From: a virus
Strand: one strand, 5' to 3'
IMG/VR virus record: IMGVR_UViG_3300037068_000153
Span: 1-64,000 of that record
DNA length: 64,000 nt
This document shows, in pieces, positions 21,566 through 30,159 of this stretch (within the stretch, counting starts at the first letter, position 1; the number at the start of each line of letters is the position of its first letter). The notes beneath the pieces are model-generated. The model had not been told where the DNA came from. It ran no database searches and saw only the letters and a program-made list of their open reading frames with translations. The translations under genes were made by a program, and so were the position numbers.

Positions 21566-21835
21566 ATGAGCATCAACGACAAAAAATCCGTCTTCTTAGA
21601 AGCTAAGCGCGTCGCGCGCCGGGCGGAGCGTATCGTCGCTATCGTCCGCGGCGCTATCGTTCGCGGCACGAGTGACTTCGCCGAAGAGCAGATAGCCGCG
21701 CAGAAGTTGCGCGCCGCGGCGCATAAGTTCGCCCGCACCGACCCGGCCTCCGATGCGGGTGAGCTGAGCGAGGCCGCGCTCTACGCCGCCGCGGTGGCGT
21801 TCGTCGAGCAGTTCCAGAAGGGGATTGATCCATGA
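21566..21835 (+). CDS. helical hypothetical protein, 89 aa
   Basis: 89 aa from ATG 21566 with GAGGAG upstream. Entirely helical and Ala-rich (FLEAKRVARRAERIVAIVRG; EEQIAAQKLRAAAHKF). Soluble, of unknown role. Confidence 0.65.
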   Translation: MSINDKKSVFLEAKRVARRAERIVAIVRGAIVRGTSDFAEEQIAAQKLRAAAHKFARTDPASDAGELSEAALYAAAVAFVEQFQKGIDP

Positions 21836-22020
21836 TCACCAAAGAGCAGGCCGCGGAGCTGCGCAGACATCTGCAAGACTATCGTCAAGCCACGCGAGAG
21901 AGCGACGACTACGACCAGTGGCGGCACCCCGAACCTGTCTATCGTGAGCGTCTCAACAAACGCCTCTATGAGACGCGCCTCGCGGTCGAGAATTACATCG
22001 ACGAACTGACGGAGAAATGA
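21832..22020 (+). CDS. helical hypothetical protein, 62 aa
   Basis: 62 aa from an ATGA overlap. Charged helical protein (KEQAAELRRHLQDYRQATRE; YRERLNKRLYETRLAVENY). No family recognised. Confidence 0.6.
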   Translation: MITKEQAAELRRHLQDYRQATRESDDYDQWRHPEPVYRERLNKRLYETRLAVENYIDELTEK

Positions 22021-22286
22021 CCATGGCCACCGAAGCAGCGACTCACGACTATGTCCCGGCGGCCATGCGCCCGTACACGCACCAGATCGCGCCGGGCGTC
22101 TCACGCGTGCGCTTCACGCGCGCGGGCGTCGGGGCGAGGTACTGGATGGTGGTGATGGGGGTGATCGTCGGCGAGCTCCTGGAGGGCCGCGCCTCCGCCA
22201 TCTACCTCGCGCGTGGTCAGGCCCCGCAGCTCTACGCGTCGGTCGAGGCGGTCGACGCCGCGGTGGCGCAGGAGGCGCGCCGATGA
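22017..22286 (+). CDS. hypothetical protein, 89 aa
   Basis: 89 aa from an ATGA overlap; a second ATG is two codons in. Beta-rich core (VSRVRFTRAGVGARYWMVVMG) then a helical C-terminus. No family recognised. Confidence 0.6.
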   Translation: MTMATEAATHDYVPAAMRPYTHQIAPGVSRVRFTRAGVGARYWMVVMGVIVGELLEGRASAIYLARGQAPQLYASVEAVDAAVAQEARR

Positions 22287-22405
22287 GCTTCGACGAGAAA
22301 AAATTGCGCGATGCACTGCAGGGCATCGAAAAGCGCGGGCGGACGATGAGCATCAGCGACGTCATCTGCACATGCGGCGCGACGCCGGAGCGTGAAGACG
22401 AGTAA
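22283..22405 (+). CDS. 40-aa protein with CxC end
   Basis: 40 aa from an ATGA overlap. Charged helix (DEKKLRDALQGIEKRGR) then SDVICTCGATPE. Kept because the overlap chain continues through it. Confidence 0.45.
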   Translation: MSFDEKKLRDALQGIEKRGRTMSISDVICTCGATPEREDE

Positions 22406-22427
22406 TGACAAAGGGATGTGATTGAAA

Positions 22428-23072
22428 ATGATCGCTGCACTCTTCGTCGAAACGAACGGCGTCTACTTCGGCCTCGCCGACGTGCAGCCGTGGGACAAGA
22501 ATGCCGACGCGCGCAAGTACGACGGACCGTTCCCTGTGGTGGCGCACCCTCCGTGCGAGCGCTGGGGCCGCTATTGGAGCGGAGGCCCGAGCGCCGGCAT
22601 TCGACGGACCAAGGGCGCTGACGGTGGTTGTTTCGCGTCTGCGTTGGTGGCCGTGCGCCGGTTCGGCGGCGTGCTCGAGCATCCCGAGGCGAGCCACGCG
22701 TGGCGTGAGTTCGGCTTGCGCACGCCTCCGAAATCGGGCGGTTGGATCGTTGCCGACGAGTTCGGCGGCTGGACTTGCTGCGTCGAGCAAGGGCATTACG
22801 GCCATCCGGCGCGCAAGGCGACATGGCTCTATGCGTGCGGCGGTGATTGGCCGGGCGGCATTGTTACGCCGGAGCTCAGGTGGGGGCCGAGTTCAGGCCA
22901 GCGGCTCGACGAGGGGTTCCACTCGAAAGAGGAGCGCGACGCCGCGCGAGCATCGGGCGTGAAGCCGCGCCGCCGTCTATCGACGGCTGAGAATCTGGCC
23001 ACGCCGATCGAGTTTCGCGATCTGCTCTTGAGCATCGCGCGTTCTGCGCGGTCGAATCAGAAGGTGGCGTGA
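22428..23072 (+). CDS. Dcm-related methylase-like phage protein
   Basis: 214 aa from ATG 22428 with AAGGGATG upstream. VVAHPPCERWGRYW carries a PPC motif, GGVLEHPEASHAW an EHP (ENP-like) motif, and EQGHYGHPARKATWLYA a conserved block. This is the pattern of small phage proteins annotated as Dcm-related DNA methylases, a reduced C5-methyltransferase core. A standard SAM-binding FxGxG motif is not evident, so catalytic activity is uncertain. Confidence 0.6.
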   Translation: MIAALFVETNGVYFGLADVQPWDKNADARKYDGPFPVVAHPPCERWGRYWSGGPSAGIRRTKGADGGCFASALVAVRRFGGVLEHPEASHAWREFGLRTPPKSGGWIVADEFGGWTCCVEQGHYGHPARKATWLYACGGDWPGGIVTPELRWGPSSGQRLDEGFHSKEERDAARASGVKPRRRLSTAENLATPIEFRDLLLSIARSARSNQKVA

Positions 23073-23255
23073 GTGACGAGAATCAGAGATAGCAAAAAGT
23101 GCGGAATACCGTCGATGACGCTCGGCCCGTGTGACACGGAATGGGGTCACGATGGCGACATGCACGCTAGCCGCGGCGACGGCTTCTACGCTCGCGACTA
23201 CGAAGAGGAGCACCGCAAGCGACAGGCGCAGCGACGCAATAAGAAGAGCCGATAA
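23073..23255 (+). CDS. small basic Cys/His-containing protein
   Basis: 60 aa from GTG directly after the previous stop. KCGIPSMTLGPCDTEWGHDGDMH could coordinate a metal; the C-terminus is strongly basic (EEEHRKRQAQRRNKKSR). No family recognised. Confidence 0.55.
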   Translation: MTRIRDSKKCGIPSMTLGPCDTEWGHDGDMHASRGDGFYARDYEEEHRKRQAQRRNKKSR

Positions 23256-23272
23256 CTACCATTATCACCACC

Positions 23273-23653
23273 ATGACCAAGGATGAAATGACCGAAATCG
23301 AGTTCAAGGCGCAGTTAGCGGCGGTGACAAGGGAGCGGGATTCAATGTTGGTTCCGTACACTTCGGAACCGTGCCCGAACTGCATCCACGGGGCTGTCAT
23401 CAACGGACGGCGCGTGCATGTTCCCGGGTGTCAATCGGTATCGTTCGCATCCGCGAACCAGCTGCTACTCGGGTTTGCAATGCTGCTTGTAGGCTGCGCA
23501 CCCTGTGAGAAAGATGCACCGGCGGATATGCCCGAAAATTACGGCACAACCTGCAATGACGCTGGTAGTTGCATTGTCAAATCCCCATATCCGTTTCCTG
23601 ATTGCGCAGGGACCGATATGCGCCTTTGCCAACAGCACACCGATGGTGGCTAG
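23273..23653 (+). CDS. Cys-containing protein with internal lipobox-like segment
   Basis: 126 aa. The N-terminal half is helical with CPNC and a partner Cys. The second half has a hydrophobic stretch ending LLVGCAPC, then a Cys-rich tail. The tail looks like a small exported lipoprotein, so a start inside the frame (for example GTG near 23408) would give a separate lipoprotein. No SD at 23273. Treat the start as uncertain. Confidence 0.5.
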   Translation: MTKDEMTEIEFKAQLAAVTRERDSMLVPYTSEPCPNCIHGAVINGRRVHVPGCQSVSFASANQLLLGFAMLLVGCAPCEKDAPADMPENYGTTCNDAGSCIVKSPYPFPDCAGTDMRLCQQHTDGG

Positions 23654-23814
23654 TGACCAAAGAGGAGTTGCAAGCGCTGCGCGCAGCGCTAGAAGAAATC
23701 GCCAAGGCGATATGCCGATCGTCTACGCCCATCGCGGAGCAACAGCCGATACTCATGGCGATAGATCGTGTCCAGGCGTCGCTTCGATGCTCCCCGTGGG
23801 ACGTGGCAGGATAG
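23653..23814 (+). CDS. 53-aa helical protein
   Basis: 53 aa from GTG overlapping the previous TAG by one base. Helical (EELQALRAALEEIAKAICRS, then a second helix). No family recognised. Confidence 0.5.
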   Translation: MTKEELQALRAALEEIAKAICRSSTPIAEQQPILMAIDRVQASLRCSPWDVAG

Positions 23815-23817
23815 GAG

Positions 23818-24024
23818 ATGACGATGGACAAAACGTCGGCGACAGCAAGGACTCGAGTGTGCATTCTCGACGATGGCGAGAGGGCGTACTGCGGTGATGA
23901 TTTGTTTGATCGTGACGAGTGGTTCGATACGCCAGTTAGTGATCACATACTCGCCAGCGCCATCTTGTGTCTCGACTGCAAGAGCGAGTACATGACCACG
24001 CGCACGAAAGCAGGTGGCGAGTGA
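23818..24024 (+). CDS. small CxxC protein, 68 aa
   Basis: 68 aa from ATG 23818 (ATG 23824 is also possible, with AGGAG upstream). ARTRVCILDDGERAYCGDDLF and LCLDCKSEYM give a zinc-ribbon-like pair of Cys sites. Function unknown. Confidence 0.6.
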   Translation: MTMDKTSATARTRVCILDDGERAYCGDDLFDRDEWFDTPVSDHILASAILCLDCKSEYMTTRTKAGGE

Positions 24025-24680
24025 GCGACCAACCGACGTGCGATTTTCACTGGCACGAGAGCGAGATCCAAGCACTACAGAAGGCGCGCGACGCCGCCCT
24101 TGCTGATCTGTCGCAGGCGCGGGCGGAAATCGAGATATGGAAGACGCGAGAGTACGCGGCGCATAACGCGTACACCCAAGTCAAGGCGCAACGCGACACT
24201 GCGAACGCTCGCGCGGAGGCGGCGGAGGCGCAGCTCGCGAAGGTCCGACATGATCGCGATGAGATGATTCGCGTTCACGACGAAGTGGAGGCCGACCGCG
24301 ACCAGCTTCGCGACGAGAACGCGCGGCTTAAGGCTGAGTGCAACGCCCGCCATGGTGCCCAGGTTGGACTTGGTCAGGAGTTGAATCGCACGCAAGCCCT
24401 CCTCGGTCGCGCGGTGGTTATTTTGAAGAGTGCGTACTGGGACCGCGCTCCGTTCTCTATCGCTGACACCAAGAAAGCAGAGGAACTTCTCGCCGACCCC
24501 ACCGCGACCACCGCCGCCGACGCGTGGCGCGCGCAGCAGGAGGAGCGCGCGGAGCTGGAGGCATTGATTCCGTTTGTTCGGCTTGCCGCAGAGGGATGCC
24601 TGACGGTACGGCAGCAATGTGAAGCCGGTGACGCGATCGCCAAGGTCGACGCGCGGCGCGAGGAAGGCGGTGCAAAGTGA
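24021..24680 (+). CDS. long coiled-coil protein
   Basis: 219 aa from GTG at a GTGA overlap. Residues 14-125 are a continuous coiled coil (IQALQKARDAALADLSQA... through DRDQLRDENARLKAE). A short globular C-terminal region follows (ILKSAYWDRAPFSIAD). The N-terminal CDFHWHE may bind metal. Possibly a scaffold or anti-host factor; no evidence for either. Confidence 0.65.
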   Translation: MSDQPTCDFHWHESEIQALQKARDAALADLSQARAEIEIWKTREYAAHNAYTQVKAQRDTANARAEAAEAQLAKVRHDRDEMIRVHDEVEADRDQLRDENARLKAECNARHGAQVGLGQELNRTQALLGRAVVILKSAYWDRAPFSIADTKKAEELLADPTATTAADAWRAQQEERAELEALIPFVRLAAEGCLTVRQQCEAGDAIAKVDARREEGGAK

Positions 24681-24958
24681 GCCATCACTGCCACGTCCCC
24701 GGCTGCGACACGCCGTGCCCGCCACGTCTCCTCATGTGCCCTGCACACTGGCGCTTAGTTCCATTCGAGATTCAAGGCGAGGTGTACGCGACCGTCGGCA
24801 AGCGCGGGAAGTTGATCGATGCTTCGTGGGCACCATGGTGGCGCGCGCGAACGAAGGCGATTCACGCGATCATGAAGGCTGAGGGTCGCGACCCCGAACG
24901 CATTGAACGATGGTTCGAACTCGCGATGCGTACCGCTGACGCATTGGAGGCGCGATGA
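24677..24958 (+). CDS. small zinc-finger-like protein, 93 aa
   Basis: 93 aa from GTG. HHCHVPGCDTPCPPRLLMCPAHW at the N-terminus resembles phage C4/C2H2 knuckles of unknown role, followed by a helical domain (RARTKAIHAIMKAEGRDP). It overlaps its neighbours by GTGA and ATGA. Confidence 0.65.
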   Translation: MSHHCHVPGCDTPCPPRLLMCPAHWRLVPFEIQGEVYATVGKRGKLIDASWAPWWRARTKAIHAIMKAEGRDPERIERWFELAMRTADALEAR

Positions 24959-25383
24959 CCCCGCAGCGTGACGATGCCATTCGCGAAATGCAGCAGAGGC
25001 TGCGCAATGAGCAGGACGCCCACGCCCGCACGCAGGTCGAGGCGGCGGCGCTCCTGAATTGGTGCGCGGCTTGGCTCATCCGCGCGCGCCTTGCGATCTA
25101 CCGCGAGGGATGGGAAGAGGGCATGTCCTCGACTGAGGCTGCGGACGCTCTGACGTCGGTCCTCTTCAACCTGGGATGCGACAACGGCAGCGAGCGCGAA
25201 CACGACATCGCCGAAACGAAGCGGCTACTGGCGATGCCTATCACCTACGTGCCGCCCGCCGGCCGCGCCCTCGCCGAGCGCGTGAAGCTGTGGCGCCAAC
25301 TAGAGAGCGCCGTGCGTGAGCAGGACTGGCGACTGATGGATGACACGCTGTCGCGGCTCGCCGCCCTCGACGAGTCCACCTAA
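24955..25383 (+). CDS. helical hypothetical protein, 142 aa
   Basis: 142 aa from an ATGA overlap. All-helical: IREMQQRLRNEQDAHARTQVE at the start, a hydrophobic helix around residues 35-48 (LLNWCAAWLIRARLAIY), then an amphipathic C-terminus. No family recognised. Confidence 0.6.
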   Translation: MTPQRDDAIREMQQRLRNEQDAHARTQVEAAALLNWCAAWLIRARLAIYREGWEEGMSSTEAADALTSVLFNLGCDNGSEREHDIAETKRLLAMPITYVPPAGRALAERVKLWRQLESAVREQDWRLMDDTLSRLAALDEST

Positions 25384-25523
25384 TGGGCATGCTCCTCGTC
25401 GATCTCGCGCACCGCACCGTCCGCCTCGCGCTTACTACTGCGGCGCTGGTCTACGTCGTGACGGTGCCGGCGGGTGTGCAGGCGATCGTGGCGTTGGCGG
25501 TAATGAGTAGGAGGGGGCGATGA
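25383..25523 (+). CDS. 46-aa membrane protein
   Basis: 46 aa from ATG overlapping the previous TAA (TAATG). One long hydrophobic stretch (residues 14-40, LALTTAALVYVVTVPAGV...) ending in RRGR. Likely a single-pass membrane peptide. Confidence 0.5.
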   Translation: MGMLLVDLAHRTVRLALTTAALVYVVTVPAGVQAIVALAVMSRRGR

Positions 25524-25765
25524 GCATCTACAGCGTGCGCCTGCACTTGAGCGAGCGCGCGCTTGAGGACTGCGCCGCGGGCTCGTTCGTGCCGCCCGCC
25601 GACGCCTGGGCTCAGGACCTCACCGCCGCGCTCGTGGTCGCCCGGGCCGCGCCCGGCATCGCCGGCGCCACCATCTGGGAGGGCGACGTCATGGTCGCAG
25701 TGTGGACCCCGGGCGTAACCGACCGCGGTGTGGCGTACTACTTCCACGGACGGGCGCCGAGCTAG
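25520..25765 (+). CDS. hypothetical protein, 81 aa
   Basis: 81 aa from an ATGA overlap with GGAGG just upstream. Alpha/beta pattern (SIYSVRLHLSERALEDCAAG; ATIWEGDVMVAVWTPG). No family recognised. Last gene before promoter P5. Confidence 0.6.
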   Translation: MSIYSVRLHLSERALEDCAAGSFVPPADAWAQDLTAALVVARAAPGIAGATIWEGDVMVAVWTPGVTDRGVAYYFHGRAPS

Positions 25766-25805
25766 AAATATTTTAGTTGACAAAGTGAACGGCAGAGCGC
25801 ATGGT
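25766..25805 (+). promoter_or_regulatory. early promoter P5 (leaderless)
   Basis: AAATATTTTAG then TTGACA (25777-25782), 17 bp, then CATGGT (25800-25805). ATG 25812 starts after exactly six bases. Confidence 0.8.
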
Positions 25806-25811
25806 AGGGGC

Positions 25812-26048
25812 ATGAGCAAGCGAGAGCAGAACGCCCCGGTGCAGGCCATCGAGGATCACCGCGCCACCAAGCGCATCGTGGTCGACCTCACCGAGACCGA
25901 CGTGGAGCGCCTCGTGCGCGGGCTGGAGCTAATCGACCGCGGGCGCGGGCGCGACGTGCTGGAGCCGATCGAGCGCGAGATGCAGTGGCGCCTGGACGCG
26001 CGCCGCGCGGCGTTCTCGCTGGACGAAATCAAGGATCGAGGCGAATGA
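25812..26048 (+). CDS. hypothetical protein, 78 aa (possible RHH-like)
   Basis: 78 aa, start set by promoter P5. TKRIVVDLTETDVERLVRGLELI has the strand-helix look of a ribbon-helix-helix protein, followed by a charged helix. DNA binding is possible but unproven. Predicted leaderless. Confidence 0.6.
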   Translation: MSKREQNAPVQAIEDHRATKRIVVDLTETDVERLVRGLELIDRGRGRDVLEPIEREMQWRLDARRAAFSLDEIKDRGE

Positions 26049-26305
26049 AGATCGAGGCCGAGATGGACCGCCAGTGGGCGGAGCACCAGGAGGGCGATAT
26101 GCCGAAGCCTCTCGTGGAACCCAGGATCACCCAGCGGCGCGAGGACGACACGCTGACGCGCGTTCGCCGGGTGGGGCGCGAGGAGGCACTGTGGGAGGTG
26201 GTCTCGCTCCTCAACCGCGCCGTGACCGACTGCCGCGACAAGGGCCAGGCGACGGGGCAGCTGGAAGAGGTCCGTGCGGCGGTGCGCAAGATGGCGGGTG
26301 GATGA
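26045..26305 (+). CDS. charged helical protein, 86 aa
   Basis: 86 aa from an ATGA overlap. Highly charged, helical (REEALWEVVSLLNRAVTDCR). No family recognised. Coupled to the upstream gene. Confidence 0.6.
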   Translation: MKIEAEMDRQWAEHQEGDMPKPLVEPRITQRREDDTLTRVRRVGREEALWEVVSLLNRAVTDCRDKGQATGQLEEVRAAVRKMAGG

Positions 26306-26645
26306 TGAAGAAAGGGCAAACGACGATGCGAAGCTTACTGCTCTTGCTCCTCTTATCCGGCTGTGATGGCGCGCTCGCGGGCGGCGACCCGGGCGCGTGC
26401 CCCGGGGTCGAGGTCGACGGCTATGTGCAGTGCGCCCCCGCGGCGGAGGAGGGCTGCATCTGCGGGCGCCAAATGCCTCCGGGCTCCCCGCAGGCGCTGT
26501 CCGGCGGCTGCTACGCCTCGCCCGGCAAGTCGGCCTCATGCTGCGAGGGGTGTTGGGACCGGGACACCGCGCGCTGCCTTCCCGGCGACGGCAGCGAAGG
26601 GCGCTACGGCTCGCACGGCGCCAGCTGCTCGCTCGAGCCGCGACG

Positions 26646-26649
<4 letters not shown>
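26302..26649 (+). CDS. Cys-rich secreted lipoprotein
   Basis: 115 aa. A basic start, a run of Leu and the lipobox LLSGC (Cys at about residue 21) mark a lipoprotein signal. The mature part has ten Cys in about 90 residues (CICG, CCEGC, CSL), suggesting disulfides in the periplasm or outside. A phage lipoprotein expressed with early genes often modifies the host surface or excludes other phages, but that is inference. Ends head-on against the minus-strand cassette, overlapping it by four bases. Confidence 0.72.
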
Positions 26650-27598
<949 letters not shown>

Positions 27599-27602
<4 letters not shown>

Positions 27603-27691
27603 AGGCACCCCAGCGCGGCGCAGGCGGCGAGGATGAGCAGGATGGAGGTGCCGGCGATGAGGGCGTACGCGAGTGCAACTTGTGCTGTCAT
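27599..27691 (-). CDS. 30-aa single-TM peptide
   Basis: 30 aa, ATG 27691, with TGA overlapping the GTG of uxs (GTGA). Almost entirely hydrophobic (VALAYALIAGTSILLILAA). The overlap and composition suggest a real small membrane peptide, perhaps an anchor for the glyco enzymes. Confidence 0.5.
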
Positions 27692-27722
27692 GCGTCCAGC
27701 CTAGCGGCCGGACAGTAGGACG

Positions 27723-27763
27723 TAAAGATTTAAGTTGACGGCGCGGAGGCGCGAAGGATGGTC
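27723..27763 (+). promoter_or_regulatory. early-type promoter motif, antisense
   Basis: TAAAGATTTAAG then TTGACG (27735-27740), and ATGGTC 17 bp later. It matches the repeated promoter box but points right, into the 3' end of the minus-strand radical SAM gene, where no plus-strand gene follows. It could drive an antisense RNA or be a relic of a moved module. Confidence 0.5.
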
Positions 27764-29217
27764 GACGGGAGTTGCTTCGTCTGTCCCATCGACGCCTCGA
27801 ACTGCACGCCGGGCGCGCCCGCGTTGTAAGGAATGCCGAGATCCGCGCGCACGCGCGCCTCGAGCTCATCACGCATCCGCACGAGGTCGACGGCGGCGAG
27901 GTGGTCGGTCCAGGTGTACGCGCGGTACTCCCCAGGCGCTCCTTTGTAGAAGTCGACCGTCTCGGCGTAGTCGAGCTCGGTCATATGCAACCGATCGCCC
28001 GATTTCGGGTGCGCGTAGGTCCAAACCCCGGGCGCCGTCTCACGTGATTCGTCGAAGTATGGCGAGCCCGGGTATGGTGTGATCACGGTCGCGTCGAAGT
28101 CGTCAGGCCGCACGCGCAGAAGCCAGCGCTCCGTGTCGGCGACCGTCTCGGCCGACTCACCCGCGTGGCCGAGCGACATGAGCGCCTTGACCTTGAGCCC
28201 CGCGCGCCGCGCCAGCTCGACGGCTCGATCGTTGTCCTCGACAGTGGCCTGCTTTTCGATGTTCGACAAGATTCTCTCGGAGCCCGACTCAAAACCGCAC
28301 AGGAGCCAGCGGAACCCCGCTTCGCGCATGGCGTCGGCCTGGTCCTGCGTGAGGAGCTCGGCCTTGACGAACCCGCGGAGACGAAACTCTGCGCCCAGCC
28401 GCCGCTGCATCGCTGTCAGCCCGCGCATCATGTCGAGCATGCCCTTGGAGACATTCAACTCATCGTCGTAAAACATGAAGCCTCGGTAGCCCATGGCGGC
28501 GAGGTGCTCAACCTCCGCCAGCACATCCTCGGTCGGTCTGAAGCGCACGCGCCGGAGCATCGGCGAGGAGCGCCCGCTGCAGAACGTACATTTGAACGGA
28601 CATCCGAGCTGCGCTACGAGTGTGGTCGCCAGCTCGCCGTCGATGCGGTACTTGTAAGAGCCGAGGTCGAGCAGGTGGCGCGCCGGCCATGGCGCCTGCT
28701 CGAGGCGCTTGCCGAGCAGAAACAGGGGTGATTTCGCGTCGTCGGCATCGACGATGGTGCCGTGCGCTGCGCCGATGGCCTGGAATATCGCCTCTTCACC
28801 GTCGCCCGCCACCACGACGTCGAACTCCCGCTTGAGCTGCTCGAGCGCGCGCCCGGCGCGTCCGCTGGCGCCGGCCTTCTTCACGGCCGCCAACGTTACG
28901 GTCGGGTGCGGACCGCCGACTATGATCTGCGGCCCGGCCATGCCGCGCACATGGCGGATGGCGCGCGCGATCCGCGCCGCCGCGGGCAGCTGCGGAGTGG
29001 TGCAGGTGATGCCGACATACTCGGCTGCTGAGCGGTCAAAGTGCGCCTCGACCGCCTGCTCGAAATTGGAGACACCATCAAGGTCGAGGTGCTCGACGAC
29101 ATGCCCGCGCGCCTCGAGCGCTGCCGCCACCTTCAAGATGCCGAGGTTGGGAAACACGCGTTCGTCGAGCAGAAACACCGACGGCGGCGTGACAAGGCAG
29201 ACGACGGGCTTGGTCAT
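27730..29217 (-). CDS. B12-binding-type radical SAM enzyme
   Basis: 495 aa from ATG 29217 (ATGA overlap). The N-terminal about 150 residues form a cobalamin-binding-like Rossmann domain (YVGITCTTPQLP, IIVGGPHPTVTL, VVVAGDGEEAI). The radical SAM core has CPFKCTFC (C206, C210, C213) for the 4Fe-4S cluster and a TIM-barrel pattern with FYDDELN and GFESGSERIL. Such enzymes methylate or rearrange unreactive carbons. In a sugar and fibre cassette the substrate may be a glycan or the fibre protein, but this is inference. Confidence 0.85.
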   Translation of the reverse strand: MTKPVVCLVTPPSVFLLDERVFPNLGILKVAAALEARGHVVEHLDLDGVSNFEQAVEAHFDRSAAEYVGITCTTPQLPAAARIARAIRHVRGMAGPQIIVGGPHPTVTLAAVKKAGASGRAGRALEQLKREFDVVVAGDGEEAIFQAIGAAHGTIVDADDAKSPLFLLGKRLEQAPWPARHLLDLGSYKYRIDGELATTLVAQLGCPFKCTFCSGRSSPMLRRVRFRPTEDVLAEVEHLAAMGYRGFMFYDDELNVSKGMLDMMRGLTAMQRRLGAEFRLRGFVKAELLTQDQADAMREAGFRWLLCGFESGSERILSNIEKQATVEDNDRAVELARRAGLKVKALMSLGHAGESAETVADTERWLLRVRPDDFDATVITPYPGSPYFDESRETAPGVWTYAHPKSGDRLHMTELDYAETVDFYKGAPGEYRAYTWTDHLAAVDLVRMRDELEARVRADLGIPYNAGAPGVQFEASMGQTKQLPSTILRASAPST

Positions 29218-29426
29218 GATCGTAGATCCGCTAAAAGAGCATCTTCTAATAGGATTCGCCACTCGTCGTCGATCCAGTACTGACGCAATTTTTTCAATGC
29301 GTCATACGAGTCTTCAGGGCGCAGACAGCCGGGACGTAGCCCTGTGCGATTGTCGCGTAATCGCGATTCCATCCGGTACCATATGCAAGCGCTCATCGGT
29401 AATCCGGCTGCCCAACGTTCGATCAT
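29214..29426 (-). CDS. 70-aa hypothetical protein between FkbM and radical SAM genes
   Basis: 70 aa with ATGA overlaps at both ends. Helical and hydrophobic-aromatic (ALKKLRQYWIDDEWRILLED), with a Cys pair far apart. No family recognised. Tight coupling suggests a partner of one of the flanking enzymes. Confidence 0.6.
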   Translation of the reverse strand: MIERWAAGLPMSACIWYRMESRLRDNRTGLRPGCLRPEDSYDALKKLRQYWIDDEWRILLEDALLADLRS

Positions 29427-30115
29427 ATATTCGCCTTGTAGAAAGCGTGGCGCACCACCGAGCCGGGTGCATGACGCATAGGGCCGTACTCGACGTAGCC
29501 GAGCCCGAGCGACCGTAGGAAGCGCGACACGTCCACGGCGATCGTCGGGATGTGCTGCTCGTGCAGCTCGATGAGTAGCTGCGGGCGCCAGCTCCGCAGC
29601 GCCTGCTCCGCGCCGCGCAGCACGCCCAGCTCCGCCCCCTCGACGTCGAGCTTGACCCAGTCGACGCGCTCGACCCCGGGCCGCTCCGCCAGCCACGAGT
29701 CGAGCGAGCGCACGCGGAGCCACGGGGATACGCCGGCGACCGAAGCGCTGTCGCCCGCGAACTGGCAATGGTCCGGGTCGAACCAGCCGTCGTGCTCATG
29801 CAGCCCGTCGCGTGTGATCAGGCAACGCCGCGCCAGCTCGGGGTTGAGCTCGAGGTTCTTGCGCAGGAGCTCCGTGTCGAAGTCGGCCGGCGAGAAGCAG
29901 ATCACGCGCGCGCCGTCGCGGAGCGCGGGCAACGCATAGCTGCCGAAGGCGGCGCCGACGTCGAGCACGACCTGCCCACGGCCGGGCTTCCACCACAGAT
30001 CGCGCACCGATTGCTCGTCGTCGAACGACCACCAGCTGGAATGGTCAGCGGGCGTGCCCGCCACTTCCGCGAATCGAAACCCGTGCTTGGTGTGGATTTT
30101 GGCGACCGTCAACAT
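29423..30115 (-). CDS. FkbM-family methyltransferase
   Basis: 230 aa. VVLDVGAAFGSYAL (residues 49-62) is the SAM-binding loop and VKLDVEGAELGVLRGAE (about 153-169) the FkbM signature. These enzymes O-methylate sugars or hydroxylated compounds. Here a glycan built by the neighbouring glycosyltransferases is the likely substrate, by context. The start codon abuts a TGTGACAC element. Confidence 0.85.
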   Translation of the reverse strand: MLTVAKIHTKHGFRFAEVAGTPADHSSWWSFDDEQSVRDLWWKPGRGQVVLDVGAAFGSYALPALRDGARVICFSPADFDTELLRKNLELNPELARRCLITRDGLHEHDGWFDPDHCQFAGDSASVAGVSPWLRVRSLDSWLAERPGVERVDWVKLDVEGAELGVLRGAEQALRSWRPQLLIELHEQHIPTIAVDVSRFLRSLGLGYVEYGPMRHAPGSVVRHAFYKANI

Positions 30116-30127
30116 GTGTCACAATTG
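30116..30127 (-). promoter_or_regulatory. TGTGACAC element at FkbM start
   Basis: Minus strand reads CAATTGTGACAC immediately before ATG 30115. The same octamer occurs at 41998-42014 (as a palindrome), 57569 and 63152. Possible operator half-site. Confidence 0.45.
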
Positions 30128-30159
30128 AGCATGGGCGCACTCGATCGTGCAAGTCCTTC

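Noticed and set aside
22428-23072. Full C5 cytosine methyltransferase
   Set aside because: PPC and EHP motifs are present, but no clear SAM-binding FxGxG motif. Kept only as methylase-like.
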